Of a stretch of DNA of 64,000 nt, positions 1 to 10,896 are shown one piece after another; the stretch's first letter is position 1, and each line of letters starts with the position of its first letter. The notes under the pieces are model-generated. The model made no database searches. It was not told the DNA's origin and saw nothing but the letters and a program-made list of their open reading frames with translations. The position numbers and the translations under genes are program-made. The stretch comes from CAVYXZ01 sp963772595 (lineage in GTDB: Bacteria; Chloroflexota; Anaerolineae; Aggregatilineales; Phototrophicaceae): the NCBI GenBank assembly GCA_963772595.1, contig CAVYXZ010000007.1, positions 310,001 through 374,000 of the forward strand, in the 5' to 3' direction.

Positions 1-247
1 AACCTTCCTTGACCTCGACAATTTCATCGGCGACCAACCCGTGGGCTTCACGGTGAACGGCGATAGCAGCCTCTTTGTTGGGTGCTTCGACCAGGCAAAA
101 GACCCGACCGGTACCCTCATCGAACCAATAGCGCAAGTATTGCACGCCGTACTTCTTCTGGGTCTTCAAGTCGGCTTCGTGGGCGTGGACGACAGCATCG
201 GCAGTCAGCCCATCAATGTGCTCGTGAATATCCATAAACAGTGGCAT
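1..247 (-). CDS. DUF4242 (SCO4226-like) protein, 3' end outside window
   Basis: About 82 residues are visible, starting MPLFMDIHEHIDG, and the frame is still open at base 1. The pattern of a short ferredoxin-like fold protein with DIHEHIDGLT near the start, then YLRYWFDEGTGRVFCLVEAP and a HREAHGL segment, is typical of DUF4242, the family of the Streptomyces nickel-binding protein SCO4226. The start codon is the ATG whose complement is 245-247; the upstream GGAAAG on the minus strand is a fair ribosome-binding site. It lies 43 bases downstream of the DsrE-like gene on the same strand, so the two are probably co-transcribed. The specific ligand or role cannot be told from sequence. Confidence 0.75.
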   Translation of the reverse strand, partial: MPLFMDIHEHIDGLTADAVVHAHEADLKTQKKYGVQYLRYWFDEGTGRVFCLVEAPNKEAAIAVHREAHGLVADEIVEVKEG

Positions 248-290
248 TTTGTACTTTCCTTTCTTGACCTCTAATCATTTGAGCGATTAT

Positions 291-650
291 TTACAGACTG
301 AGGGTATGCGCGCCGTTGACCATCGCCTCGACAGCGGTTGCTGCTCCGACGATCTCCGCGCCCTCGATTAAGTCTTCCTGACCAATATGGCGCGGCTTGG
401 CGCAAGCACCACAGACCCATATGCGCCCCTTGTTCTGCACGAACTGGGCGATCAATTCCTTGAGCGGACTCAGCCCCTCGGATTGCAGGCCATCGGCGTA
501 ACCACGCGTGGCGACCCGCACGCCTTCAATGGTTAGCAAGATGGTGGCCTCCTGACCAGCGTTCAAGGCGGTATTCGCCATCACGAATGCCAGCGATGCC
601 CGCTCTACATTGTCCTTGCCGTGCGTGTTATGAACCATGACTTTTCCCAT
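291..650 (-). CDS. DsrE/DsrF-like family protein
   Basis: A 119-residue protein with the DsrE-like fold pattern: a beta-strand MGKVMVHNTHGKDNVERA, helix VERASLAFVMANTAL, a strand ATILLTIEGVRVA, and a conserved cysteine pair in RIWVCGACAKPRHI around residues 78-86. In the family these cysteines accept or pass sulfane sulfur in persulfide relay or sit in peroxiredoxin-like proteins. The ATG is preceded by GGAGAGG on the minus strand, giving a good start. It follows a gene with a TusA-like domain by 45 bases. DsrE and TusA proteins are known partners in sulfur trafficking, so a joint role is likely but inferred. Confidence 0.8.
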   Translation of the reverse strand: MGKVMVHNTHGKDNVERASLAFVMANTALNAGQEATILLTIEGVRVATRGYADGLQSEGLSPLKELIAQFVQNKGRIWVCGACAKPRHIGQEDLIEGAEIVGAATAVEAMVNGAHTLSL

Positions 651-695
651 ATGCCTCTCCTCCGGCTAACTCGTATTGAATGGGAGAACAATAAT

Positions 696-1350
696 TCATA
701 TCGATCTCATTTGTGTCGGATCAAATAGTGATCGCCTTTCATGCTGAACAAGCTCGTGGCCGACCAACCGACACCAGGCAGGCAGGTCGCGCATGACGCT
801 TGGATCGGTGGCGTGAACCTCCAGCATCTGTCCGGAGGACATGCTGCCCATCAAGGCCGCAATGTCATCGAGCGGCCCTTCGGCGCATCCCCGCGTCCCG
901 GCATCATAGAAGGCATCAGCCTGGGCCGTCTGGGATGGGACCGCGCAGTAATCCACACCCCGGCGGGTTTCGGGGTCAGGCCGGAAGCCAGAGCACAGCA
1001 GATTCATGATCTCGATCCGACCTTCGTTGACGACGCAGTAGGCTTGCTGCTCGATCAACTGCCACTCGATGCCTTTGCGCAGTCGAAACTGGTAGGTGAT
1101 GTGCAGCCGGTCAGCGACGACATCGCTCGATGAAGTCCAGAGTCTGAAATTCGTCGGCATCGTCGAACCAACGGCGCAGCCAGGCCCCGGTTTCCTGAGC
1201 GTTTGCGCCTTCGCGGATGCCGGATGGAACCAGCGCACGAAAGCGAATATTAGGATGGAAGTATGATTCAAGCCGGTCAAAATCACGACCCGTCAGCGCC
1301 GCCAGGAAGTTTTCGCCCAGCGCCTGATCCTCCAACACAAGCTCGGTCAT
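696..1350 (-). CDS. SnoaL/NTF2-like domain fused to TusA-like sulfurtransferase domain (one frameshift)
   Basis: The N-terminal part, MTELVLEDQALGENFLAAL, carries a SnoaL-like nuclear-transport-factor-2 fold (FYHPNIRFRALVPSG-type strand, WLRRWFDDADEF). The reading frame breaks near 1115-1130 and resumes as HITYQFRLRKGIEWQL, completing that fold. The C-terminal ~75 residues resemble TusA: a single cysteine in TRGCAEGPLDDIA, then SGQMLEVHATDPSVMRDLPA and WCRLVGHELV, matching the TusA pattern of Cys, GxxLEV, DP, D-pAW and GHEL. TusA carries sulfur as a cysteine persulfide. The start at 1350 is chosen because GAGAGGAG lies eight bases upstream; an in-frame TTG further upstream is weaker. First gene of the DsrE/DUF4242 operon. 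The one-base frame offset is probably a sequence error. Confidence 0.65.
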
Positions 1351-1498
1351 CAGGTGTGCTCCTCTCACAGTCTCTGCGGTCATTAAGCGATCAAACTGAA
1401 AACAGCCTAGCAGACGCATCTGACGCGAGGCTTATGAGGATCTTATTTCGCCCTTATTTCGTTGCGATTCAGAAAAAGAGAGCGGAGTCCGGTCAAAC

Positions 1499-4400
1499 TC
1501 AAGAGGCTCTTAGCTGCTGCAAGATGCGTTCGGCTTCTTGCCGGGCAATTCCGGCCTGTTCGGCATCGTCTGCCTTCTGGCGGGTTTCGTGCAGTCTGGC
1601 GATTTGAAGCAGGCAGCGTGCGGCTTCATAGACAAAACCCGAAGCCTGAAAACTGGCCTGGGCCGCGCGGTAACTGGCGAGCGCGCTATCTACTTCCCCG
1701 CGCGCAGCAGCCAGTTCGCCATGTGCCTGACGTGCCATTGCTATCCAGGTAGCGCTGCCATAGCGCGCGGCGGATTCATGAAGCTGGTGACAGAATTCTT
1801 CAGCAGCGGGAAGATCGCCCTGCGCTATGCGAACGCTGACTGCCACCGGCAGCAGGAGCGAATCACAGGTGCTGCAATGTCCATGCCGCTGGCTCATCGT
1901 CAGCCCGAGAGACAGAAGATCGTTGGCGGCAGATAAGTCGTCCGCCAGCAGGCGATTATGGGTCATGGTTGCGTAGAGTCGCGCCAGACAATGCGCACGC
2001 ATCAGCGCGTGCTCAGCGGCGGCGACTCCGGTTTCCAGGGTTTGCATGGCCTCGTCGAGTTGACCGCGCGCGGTTTGCAGACGCCCCAATCGCTGACAGG
2101 CCAGCGCTTCGCCCGCCGCCGCGCCGATCTCGTGATCCAGCTGAATCGCCTCGCGCAGAGCATCTTCTGCGTCCTGCCAGTGCCCAATCTGGTATTCGAG
2201 CGCGCCGTTGAAACACTGGCACAACGCAATCGCCCGCGATGCCCCCATACGCCGCGCCTGCTGCAGGGTTGTTTCTACAGTTTGTTTGACTTCTCGATAA
2301 GGGCGTATCGCCATACAGATGATACTCCCACAGGCAGAGGTGCATGTCGAAAGCCTCGGTCACGTCAAGCTCAGGCCCGGCCAACGCTGAACGCTGGGCT
2401 TCGAAACCCAGCCCTTGCTGCCAATCACCGAGCGAATGGGCGGCCAGCGCCAGCATCTCAAAGGCGCGGGCATTGGCGGTGGGATCATCCAGCGCCTCGG
2501 CAGCACTCAAGCTGCGTTGGGCGGCGTCGAATGCCGCTTCGAATTCGCTGCGATGCCAGTGCCACAGCGCCAGGTCATAGAGCAAGTAAGCGTAATCGCC
2601 GGACTCATGATCGTCCGGGTCGATCAATTCCAGTGCGGCGCGTAAGTGATGTTCGGCGGCGTTCATATTGCCTGCGGTGACGAGAGTCTGCACCGCGGCG
2701 CGATGTGCCCGCACGCGATCCGTGTTCGGCGGCTGCCAGGTCGCCGTCGGCGGCAGGGCCAGGGCCTGTTCGAAGCGCTCGACCGCCCGCGGCGTATCCG
2801 CCAGGATGATTCCCCACCAACCCAGTTGTTCCAGAATCTGCCAGCGCTGCGCCGGGTCTTCCAGCCCCAGAGCTTCGATCAAACTGAGCGCCCGTTCGTA
2901 GTAATCAACTGCCACTTCAAGCGCATAGACACGCGCCGCATTCTGACCCGCCTGAAGCAGATACGGAATCGCGCGCTCGCGCTGGTCGCTGAGATCGAAG
3001 TGATAAGCCAACACCTCCGCCTGTCTATCCATCTTGACTCGAAGCTGATTCAATCACTTCGGCAATTTGGCTGTGCAGATGCGCGCGCCGCGCCCGGCTC
3101 AAGCCTTCGTAAAGTGCCTGGCGGATCAACTGGTGGCGAAAGCGATAGCCGCTTTCGACTTCTTCCAGGAGATGACCCGTCAAAGCGGCATCCAGCGCAT
3201 CCAAAACACGGTCGTCGTCCACCGACGTCACCGCACGTAGGACTGTAAACGGAAACTCGCGTCCAATGACGGCAGCAGCCCGCAGGACCGGTTCAACCGA
3301 AGGTCCCAGCCGCGCCACCCGCTCTCGAATCAGGCCGCGCAGCCCGGCAGGAAGACGCAGACTTGCGCCCTGCCGCAAGTGCCACTGGCCGCCGTGATCC
3401 TCGATCTCATCAAATTTGAGCAGCGCGCGGGTGATTTCCTGAACGAAGAAGGGATTGCCTTCAGTCATCTCAGCAACCCTCTGCGCCAGTGCCGGGTCAA
3501 TCTCAGCCTCCAGGATCTGCGCCATAATCTTCGCTTACATCCTCGCCAGGCAGAGGTGCAAGCCGGTGAACCTCACCCAGATGTTCGCGGTACAGCGCGT
3601 TCAGCAGCGTACCCAGGGGCGAATCGACTGCACCGACCCTATCAGGGCGATAAGTCGCCAGCAAAATCACCGGAGCAGATCGCAGCTGCCGGGCCAGATA
3701 ATGGAACAGGCGTAAGCTGGCTTCGTCGGCAGCATGGAGATCGTCAATCAGCAGCACGATGGGCTTCTCTTGTGCCAGACTGATAAGAAACTGCGCGGTC
3801 GCTCGAAAGAGGGCCGACTGTTCTTGCTGCGGATCGCTCGAACCGAGCGGTGTAAAGTGGGTTATGGGATTCGCATCCAGCGCTTGGCCCTGTGCTGCCA
3901 GATAACGGTCAAAGGCTTCGATGAAGGGCTGATAAGCCATCTGGCCTTCCTGTTCATAGGCTGCGCCGACGAGCGTGGTGATACCCGGACGCGGCGGCCA
4001 TGTGCAACACTTCATAGGCCAGACGTGATTTCCCGACACCAGCATCCCCTGCCAGTAGAACCGTCTGTCCGCGTGTCCTGCCAGCGGTCAATCAGGGCAT
4101 TGAGTGTGCCCAGTTCAGTTTCTCGCCCGACAAGTGGCCCTGCGGTCTCAAGCTTCGACCGCATCCGGCACCCGCGATACGGCCCTCACCGGAGACATGG
4201 CGATAATCTCCCCACCAACAATCTGCGCATACAGCGCCTCCGTCGCGGGGTCGGGCGGAATATCGAGATCGGCTGCCAGTGCATTCACACAGCGCTGGTA
4301 CTGGCGCAATGCTTCATGGCGGCGACCGGCCAGGGTATAGAGACGCATCAAGGCCCGGTGAGCCGCTTCGTCGGTTGGGTCACGGTTGAGCAGCTGCTAT

Positions 4401-4976
4401 CATCAGGGACATGGCGGCTGGATAATCACCTGTCTCGCGGAGCAAATCCGCTGCTTTGAGAGCGGCCTGTCGATGCAAGCGCTGCAACGCTTCTCGATGA
4501 GGCTGTGTCCACTCCTCATAAAGATTGTCAGGCAGTAGATCGCCTACATAGAGCGATAGAGCATGTTGAAGTTCGCTCATCGAGGCCTCTGTATTGGTGC
4601 AAATACGCTGGAATTCGTCAACATCTACCCAGACGACCTCGTCTAGGGAAAGAATACCAGCTTCAAAGGTCAGGATGTTTTCGGCAGCACCTGGGGCAGA
4701 AAAACGATCCAATGTTTGCCGCAAAACATGGAGCGTCTGGTAGAGGTTATTCGCGCCGGATTCAGGCCGAGTATCGGGCCAGAGTATCTCGATTACCTGA
4801 TCTTTTATGAGGCGATGCTCCAGGGCAACGAGCTGAAGCAGCGTTGCCGCTTTACGGCGGGACCAATCTTCTGCTTTGAGGACATGATCGTCGTGAATGA
4901 CCTCAAAACGACCAAGCATATAAACCTGAACGATAGAAGAAGCCACCGCGACCTCCAGATGATCTCCCTCCGCCAC
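1499..4976 (-). CDS. BTAD/AAA-ATPase/TPR transcriptional regulator (SARP-like), broken by several frameshifts
   Basis: Six reading-frame pieces read in order as one protein of about 1150 residues. First comes a winged-helix and BTAD module (YMLGRFEVIHDDHVLKAEDW, KAATLLQLVALE, EILWPDTRPESGANNLYQTL). Then an AAA/STAND ATPase follows: the Walker A AGDAGVGKSR is readable in its own frame at 4023-4052 and Walker B is IVLLIDDLHAADEAS near 3760. A winged-helix tail MTEGNPFFVQEI comes next, then a long TPR region to the end. Such proteins are ATP-driven transcription activators. At least five frame changes occur (about 4370, 4145, 4045, 3520, 3040 and 2300). Either this is a pseudogene or the read quality is poor. 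The GTG start at 4976 is uncertain; GTG at 4946 has a closer GGAGG. Confidence 0.6.
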
Positions 4977-5327
4977 TGCATCGCCCTAATGCATTAAGGC
5001 TGGATTGACTTCCTCCCCAACTGAGTTAAGTGGCGAGTTGAATGAACTCATGCTCTCCCATCATAACATGGTCTCGCGCGGTGAGATAAACCTGTTTGCT
5101 ATACTGCAAGCCTCTTGTCGAAAAGGTCAGTTCATGAAAGTATGTTCCTCCAGGAAGTTGTGAGGAATTCCCCCAGTTGACCTCAGGTCCTGGTGCGTTA
5201 CACTCGGCAAAGGGGAACTGCCAAAAGGAGGCAAGCCGAATTTGCTTGCACGATCACTATTGAGGACGATATCCACCACTTCACGACAGGTCCTGCTCAG
5301 CCAAGAATCTGAGGCGGTCTGCTAAAA
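4977..5327. other. Intergenic region between two divergent regulators
   Basis: About 350 bases with no convincing coding sequence on either strand. It separates the minus-strand BTAD regulator from the plus-strand HD-GYP/LuxR gene and must hold both promoters. I can point only to a TATACT hexamer near 5099-5104 and to an imperfect GAGTT...AACTC inverted repeat near 5024-5050; neither has a convincing partner element, so no promoter is called. Confidence 0.4.
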
Positions 5328-6916
5328 ATGTCAGCGGTCAAGCGCGTCCCGTCTGAGCCTTCTGGTCCGATCCGTATGGCGGAGGTTCTGGCTGCCTTTT
5401 CCCTTGCGACCGACCTGGGGACGGGTAAGTCTATGGGCCATGCCCTGCGCGCCTGCTACCTCGGCATGGCGATGGCACGCGAGCTGCGTCTGTCAAATTC
5501 CGGAGCAGGCAGAACTTTATTACAGTTTTCTCCTCATGCATTCCGGCTGCGCTGCCCTATCCTTGGCAATGGCTCCGGTCATCAAAGGCGATGAATTGGC
5601 GGCGATCGCCGATATTACTTTGCGTGACGAGTCGAATCTGCTGGAGATGCTTGGCTGGATGAGACGCAATGTGTCGCCTGATGCGCCGCTCTCCAACAAG
5701 GATTCTCAATCTTTTCCGCGCGCTGCTTCATAACCCTGATGACGGGGATGTTCGCGGCGTTTGTGAAGTGGCCGTTCGTGTGGCGCAGCGGCTCGACATG
5801 CCCCCAGGGCGTACAGAGTGCCATTCAACATTATCTTGAGCGATGGGATGGCAAGGGGCCGTTATGGTCTGACAGGGAGCGCGATTCCCCTGAACGCTCG
5901 TCTGCTCCACATGGCGCTGAAGGCCGACGCCTGCCATTCACCTATGGGCAACGATGCGGCGGAGACCATGGCTCTTGAGCAAAAGGGCAACATCTTTGAC
6001 CCAGGATTGGTTGATGTTTTTCATTCCGTCGCCAGAGAATCCAACCTGTGGCAGACTCTGGCGAAGCAAGACTTATGGGAAGTCGTGCTGGACCTTGAGC
6101 CCGATTCGCCGTATCGCTACATCGGTGAGGCAAAACTGGACGATGTGGCGCTGGCCGCCGCAGATTTTGTGGACCTCAAATCGCCCTCCACCGTGGCCCA
6201 TTCCAGAGAGACCGCCCACTTTGCGGAGTGCATAGCCCGCCGGATGGATTTACCTGAATCCGAGATCATCACGATCCGCCGGGCGGCACTGGTTCACGAT
6301 CTGGGACATCATTGCGCTTCCCAGTCACATCTTGACTAATCAGGACCGGTTAAGCGAAGTCGAAAAAGAGAAACTGCGTCTCCATCCTTATTACACGGAG
6401 CGGATTCTTTCCCGTGTGCCCGCGCTCGCTTCTGATTGCCGCCATCGCCGGGAATGCATCATGAGCGAATGAACGGAACGGGATATTATCGCGGGCTATC
6501 GGGAGACGAACTGCCTGTGAGTGCCTGCATTCTGGCGCTGGCAGACGACTTTCAGGAGCGCCTGCAGCTCAAGTCGGAGCCGTCCAATCTTGACCCACAA
6601 GATGTCCTGAAGGCGATGCAACCAGACGTCGGGCCATTGTTCTCGCCAGATTGTTTTGCAGCGTTGGCCGAGGACATGGGTGTTGCGGCGACCACAGCCC
6701 CGACCTCGGCGCGAATGGCCTGCTGGTCTCACCGACCGTGAAGTGGAAGTCTTGCAGCACGTCGCTAAAGGAAACACCAACCGCCAGATTGCTCAGGCAC
6801 TCGTCATAAGCGAAAGAACCGTCGCGCATCACCTGGAGCACATTTACGACAAGATCGGAATTTCCAGCCGGGCGGCAGCGGTGTTTTTTGCAATGGAACA
6901 CGAGCTGATCCGCTAG
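5328..6916 (+). CDS. HD-GYP-type phosphohydrolase domain fused to LuxR-type HTH (several frameshifts)
   Basis: Pieces in all three frames join into one protein of roughly 525 residues. The N-terminal ~190 residues (MAEVLAAFSLATDLGTGKSM) form an unassigned domain. An HD domain follows, with HSRETAHFAECIARRMDL and RRAALVHDLGHH near 6200-6310. A second segment, RLHPYYTERILSRVP then HHERMNGTGYYRGLSGDELP (6445-6510), matches the HD-GYP signature HHE...GxGYPxGL, with Tyr in place of the Pro. The C-terminus is a LuxR/GerE helix-turn-helix (GLTDREVEVLQHVAKGNTNR then IAQALVISERTVAHHLEHIY). This suggests a regulator that senses or cleaves a cyclic dinucleotide or nucleotide and binds DNA. Frame changes lie near 5500, 5735, 5810, 6320, 6450 and 6715. 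Confidence 0.6.
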
Positions 6917-7088
6917 GCACACCCCTCAAAGTTGGGCCAAACCAGAAGCATAACACGGCGAACTGGCTTCGCACCAGAAGCCCTGTTTGATTCTAAAGAT
7001 GGGCAGAACTGCCCATGATAAGCTGTTCTCCGTTTCCTAGAATGGAAAGTAAATATTTAGCCATGCAGGTATCTGGAGACGCGGCTTC

Positions 7089-7868
7089 ATGGAAAAGATA
7101 CGATCAAAAGACGGCACACTCATCGCCTATGAGCGCAGCGGAGAAGGCCCGCCCCTTGGTGCTGGTGCATGGCACACTTGCCTCGCACGCGCGCTTGGGC
7201 AGCATATCCGCGTGTTGGCAAAGCATTACACCGTTTATGCCATTGACCGGCGCGGTCGTGGCGAGAGCGGCGATACGAAACCTTATGCACTTGAGCGCGA
7301 ATTTGAGGATGTCGCGGCTGTCGTGGACTCGATCGGGCCTAGGGTCAGCGTACTGGGTCATTCCTACGGTGCGCTCTGTGTCCTTGAAGCCTCACTGCTC
7401 ACCGCTAATATGCGCGCTATAGTGGCATACGAACCGCCTCCAGCACCGGTTCCACAAGGTCTGATGGAGCGTATTCAAGCATCATTGGATGCCGGGGATC
7501 GAGAAGAGGCCGTAATCACCTTCGTGCGCGAACTCGTCAGGATGCCGCCTCACGAAATCGAAAAATGGAGAGCATCGCCGATTTTTCCAACACGATTGGC
7601 GGCTGTACATACTATTCCCCGTGAATTTCACGCGGTTGAGGAAGTGTATCGCTTTGAGCCAGAACGATTTAAGAATATGGACGTCCCGACACTGATGCTG
7701 CTCGGTGGTGACAGTCCGGCTTTTGCCCACAGGAACGTGGAAGACTGGCACAAGGCCCTGCCCGACAGCCGGATCGTGGTCATGCCAGGTCAGCAGCATA
7801 TCGCTATGGATACCGCCCCGGAGCTGTTTGTCCAGGCGGTGACCGACTTCCTGAACGAACAGGATTAG
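7089..7868 (+). CDS. Alpha/beta hydrolase
   Basis: A 259-residue alpha/beta hydrolase-fold protein beginning MEKIRSKDGTLIAYERSGEG. The nucleophile elbow is GHSYGA near residue 91, the strand before it is AIDRRGRGESGD, the acid lies in LMLLGGDSP and the catalytic histidine in GQQHIAMDTAP. The oxyanion-strand motif is missing in the annotated frame but LVLVHGTLASHARLG is readable one frame over between about 7150 and 7205. Two compensating indels, one in the C-rich gcccgcccc stretch, therefore explain the odd GAGAWHTCLARALG segment. Substrate is unknown. It is followed 60 bases on by a small gene on the same strand. Confidence 0.8.
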   Translation: MEKIRSKDGTLIAYERSGEGPPLGAGAWHTCLARALGQHIRVLAKHYTVYAIDRRGRGESGDTKPYALEREFEDVAAVVDSIGPRVSVLGHSYGALCVLEASLLTANMRAIVAYEPPPAPVPQGLMERIQASLDAGDREEAVITFVRELVRMPPHEIEKWRASPIFPTRLAAVHTIPREFHAVEEVYRFEPERFKNMDVPTLMLLGGDSPAFAHRNVEDWHKALPDSRIVVMPGQQHIAMDTAPELFVQAVTDFLNEQD

Positions 7869-7927
7869 CCAAACGCGGTGAATGGCTTATGCAGCCTGAT
7901 GAGACTATTAAGAAAGGCCTGAGAAAA

Positions 7928-8221
7928 ATGATTATCACGCAACTAGAAGGCAAAGTATCGTCTGGGCAGTGGGACGCTCTCAAGCAAGCCTTTCACGAGG
8001 CGAGCCAACAGCTACCCCCTGCCATCGAGCGGTCCTACCTCGTTCAGGATGAAAACGAGCGAGTTATCTGGCGTATCCTCACGGTCTGGTACAGCCGCCA
8101 GGTCCTGGAAGACTATCGCGCAACAGTTGACACACCGGGCGGGATACTCATCTTTCGTGCTGCGAATGCGGAACCCACATTGTCGATTTACGAGGTCTAT
8201 GATCATGCAAGCAACGACTAG
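7928..8221 (+). CDS. Small antibiotic-biosynthesis-monooxygenase-like (ABM) protein
   Basis: A protein of about 97 residues starting MIITQLEGKVSSGQW. The layout of beta strand, helix (DALKQAFHEASQQLP), strand (RSYLVQDENERVIWRILTVW) and a second helix (SRQVLEDYRAT) ending in a strand SIYEVYDHA is that of a dimeric ferredoxin-like ABM/EthD-type fold. I have no specific family hit. I prefer the ATG at 7928 over the in-frame start at 7889, because the fold begins there; both are possible. It probably forms a pair with the preceding hydrolase. Confidence 0.55.
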   Translation: MIITQLEGKVSSGQWDALKQAFHEASQQLPPAIERSYLVQDENERVIWRILTVWYSRQVLEDYRATVDTPGGILIFRAANAEPTLSIYEVYDHASND

Positions 8222-8270
8222 CTTTATCCTGGTTTGCCAGACCAACTGGGGAGTGGTTGCCTGAATTCCG

Positions 8271-9614
8271 TTACAAAACGGTAGCTTTGAACACACGCAA
8301 GACAATGCGCGGATGCAACAAGCTGGGTGGCGGTGCGATCATATTAATGACCTTCAGAAAGGCGATGGAGACGCTTGAGTTGCTGTGCGCGGCGATGTGC
8401 AGCTTTCTGAGATACCAGTTGAGAAAACGGACCATCGGCGTGCGCGGCCCCTGTACTTCAGGGAAGCTCAGGTCGCTGCCGACAGCTGCGCTCCAGGCCA
8501 GGTCGATGATCTTGCTCGCCTCAGCAAAGAAATGGCGGGCAAGGTCCTCCGGGTTTTTTGCCAAACAGTCTCCCAGTGCCTGCGCTTCCAGGGCGGCGAC
8601 CGTCATCCCCTGGCCGTAAATCGGGTTGAAGCTGCATAGTGCATCGCCAATGACCAGATAGCCTTTGGGGAAGGCGGGCAGTTTGTCGTAGCGCCGTCGC
8701 AGATTGGCTGGGAAGCGGTGCGCCACTGGCTCATCTAAAGCGCTCCGGCATTCTTGACGACCTCATAAATCTCCGGCGTGGGAAGCTGGCTGACTGCATC
8801 CAGGAAACCGTCAAAATCGTTCGGCGCATGGTCACCCAGGTAGCCGCCCACGGTGAGCACCCATCGATCGCCGTCCTGTGCCAGAAGCACGCCCAGACGT
8901 CGATCCGGCGGGGTCGCCATCAGGACGACGCCATCAATGCCCGGCAGATCCTCAGGGCGGCGGCGGAAAAAGCAGCTTACATAGCCCATGTCAATTTGGC
9001 TACCTCCTCTTCCTCCGGGCGTTGATAGCCCAGCGATTCCAGCCAGGCCGGGCTGCGCGAGCCACGTCCGCTAGCATCGATCGACCAGCTCGGCCATGCA
9101 GGTGTCTTCAGCGCTGCCTGTTACTGCGCGCAGGCGAAGCCCGGTCACGCGAGTTTTGTCGCCGGTCGTCAGCAGTTCCGTGACACTTGCGCCCTCGATA
9201 GCGCGGACGTTTGGCAAACTCCAGCACCCGCTGGCGAATCGCCGCTTCCAGCGTGGGCCGCGAGACCGCCAGCCCAGAGAATCCACCCTGGCCCGGTTGG
9301 TGATACGCGCCGCTGTGGAACCAGCGCACATTGGCGCTGACGTCGTCAATATGTACCGCGCCCAGCTCCTTGAGCGCCGTTGTCAGGCCAGGCAGATAGG
9401 CTTCCATAATCTGGTGGCCGCGCTCCAGCAGCACATGCGTATGCCGCCCCTGGGGGACGCCTTTGCGGTTTTCGCCCGGCGCGGGGAAATGATCGCGCTC
9501 CACCAGCGTCACCTCGTCGAAGTGATCCGCCAGCACGCGCGCCGCCAGCAGCCCGGCCATGCTTGCGCCGATCACCAGGACCTTGCTCTGTGATGTAGAT
9601 CTTGTGTTTTCCAC
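8271..9614 (-). CDS. FAD-dependent monooxygenase / geranylgeranyl-reductase-like protein (about three frameshifts)
   Basis: The protein, about 445 residues when joined, begins with an FAD Rossmann motif VLVIGASMAGLLAARVLAD and the FAD-sugar-binding acid EVTLVERDHFP. The middle is split between frames near 9210, 9080-9000 and 8730. The C-terminal part carries the second FAD motif, GYLVIGDALCSFNPIYGQGM, diagnostic of class A flavin monooxygenases and GGR-like reductases. The GTG start at 9614 has GGAG nine bases upstream. It lies just downstream of a second flavoprotein on the same strand. The substrate cannot be assigned. Confidence 0.75.
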
Positions 9615-9692
9615 TCGTACTGTCTCCTTTGATCTTGCGCGCTTGAAGAGTCTCAGGCGATATGCGGCTTGCTGGCCGGGACCGGCGCTGCA

Positions 9693-10788
9693 TTAGCGGG
9701 GGTCAGCGCTGCGATTGGCGATCTGCCGGGCGATGTAGGCGGCATCCCGCTGCATACCGAAAATTGTTTCCGAAGACGCGGCGTACTGGAAATTGCGTCC
9801 GACGAAGTACAGGCCGGGCACACTGCGAACAACCCCACGCGGCGGTACATCGCTCTCGGCCTCGAAGCCTTCGATGTCCATCCAGGACAGACCGGGTTCG
9901 TAACCTGTGCACCAGATTACATTGGCGACGTCGAGGACATGCCCATCTTCTAATACGGGCAAGCCATCGCGGACAGCACTGGTTCGGGGGACGACCTTGA
10001 TTCCCGCCGCTTCAATATCCTGGGGTTTGATTCGGATCAGCGACATGCCGGAAGAAATCAACTTGCCACGCATCCGGCGGCCAATGGGCGAATCAAGGGT
10101 CAAAACGTGGTGATAGAACACGCCGATCACGAGCCGGATCAAGAGATGCCGCGCCAGAAAAGTCTCAATGCGGAAGGGAATATGGCCGGGATGCCGGCCT
10201 GATAGCCAGGTGGTATGCGTTCGAGAAAGCTCCAGCGCGATTTCTGCGCCGGAATTCCCTGCCCCCACCACCAGAACAGGCCCCGGCTGTAACTGGGCCG
10301 GATTCTGATACTGGCTGGCGGTCAGTTGGACAATATCCGGATTCAGTGCTCTGGCATAGTCCGGCACACGAGGTTTTTGCCAGTTGGACATCGCCAGCAC
10401 GACGTTGTCGGCAGTATAGCGCCGGTCCTGCGTCCGCAGCACAAAGCGACCCTCCTCTCGACCGAGGCGAAGCACACGTGTCTCCATTTGCACCGGCAGG
10501 TCGAAGTGTGCGGCATACTGGCGCCAGAAAGTCGGCCATTTCATCTTTGGACGGGAACGTGTGCGCCGGAGCCGGAAAAGCCATGCCCGGTAAGCCATCG
10601 AAATAAGCCGGGGTGAACAGATGTAGAGAATCCCAACGCTGCCGCCAGGAGTCCCCGACACGCGCATTGCCATCCAGGATGATAAAATTATGTCCCTGTT
10701 GTTTGAGATAATAGCCCAGCGCCAGCCCGGCCTGACCTGCGCCGATTACAATCGTATGAAAATGTTTATCTGGCTTTGTCACCGTCAT
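9693..10788 (-). CDS. Flavin-containing monooxygenase-like NAD(P)/FAD oxidoreductase (one frameshift)
   Basis: About 365 residues. The N-terminus has the FAD GxGxxG motif HTIVIGAGQAGLALGYYL followed by GDSWRQRWDSLHLFTP, as in FMO-like and Trk-type monooxygenases. The NAD(P) motif is VLVVGAGNSGAEIALELS in the middle, and the C-terminal FAD loop is VIWCTGYEPGLSWMD. The frame changes near 10530 between KDEMADF and the next segment; both halves are otherwise intact, so this is probably a single indel. It precedes another flavoprotein by about 80 bases on the same strand, making a likely oxygenase pair. Substrate unknown. Confidence 0.8.
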
Positions 10789-10896
10789 TCCTCCTGTTTC
10801 TTCACCGACTTCATTCCGTCTGGATCAACCAGGTGGGGTGAGCCTGACCAATGGATACTGACCATCAGCCCACCCCTTAACCTGAGACTCTACCGT

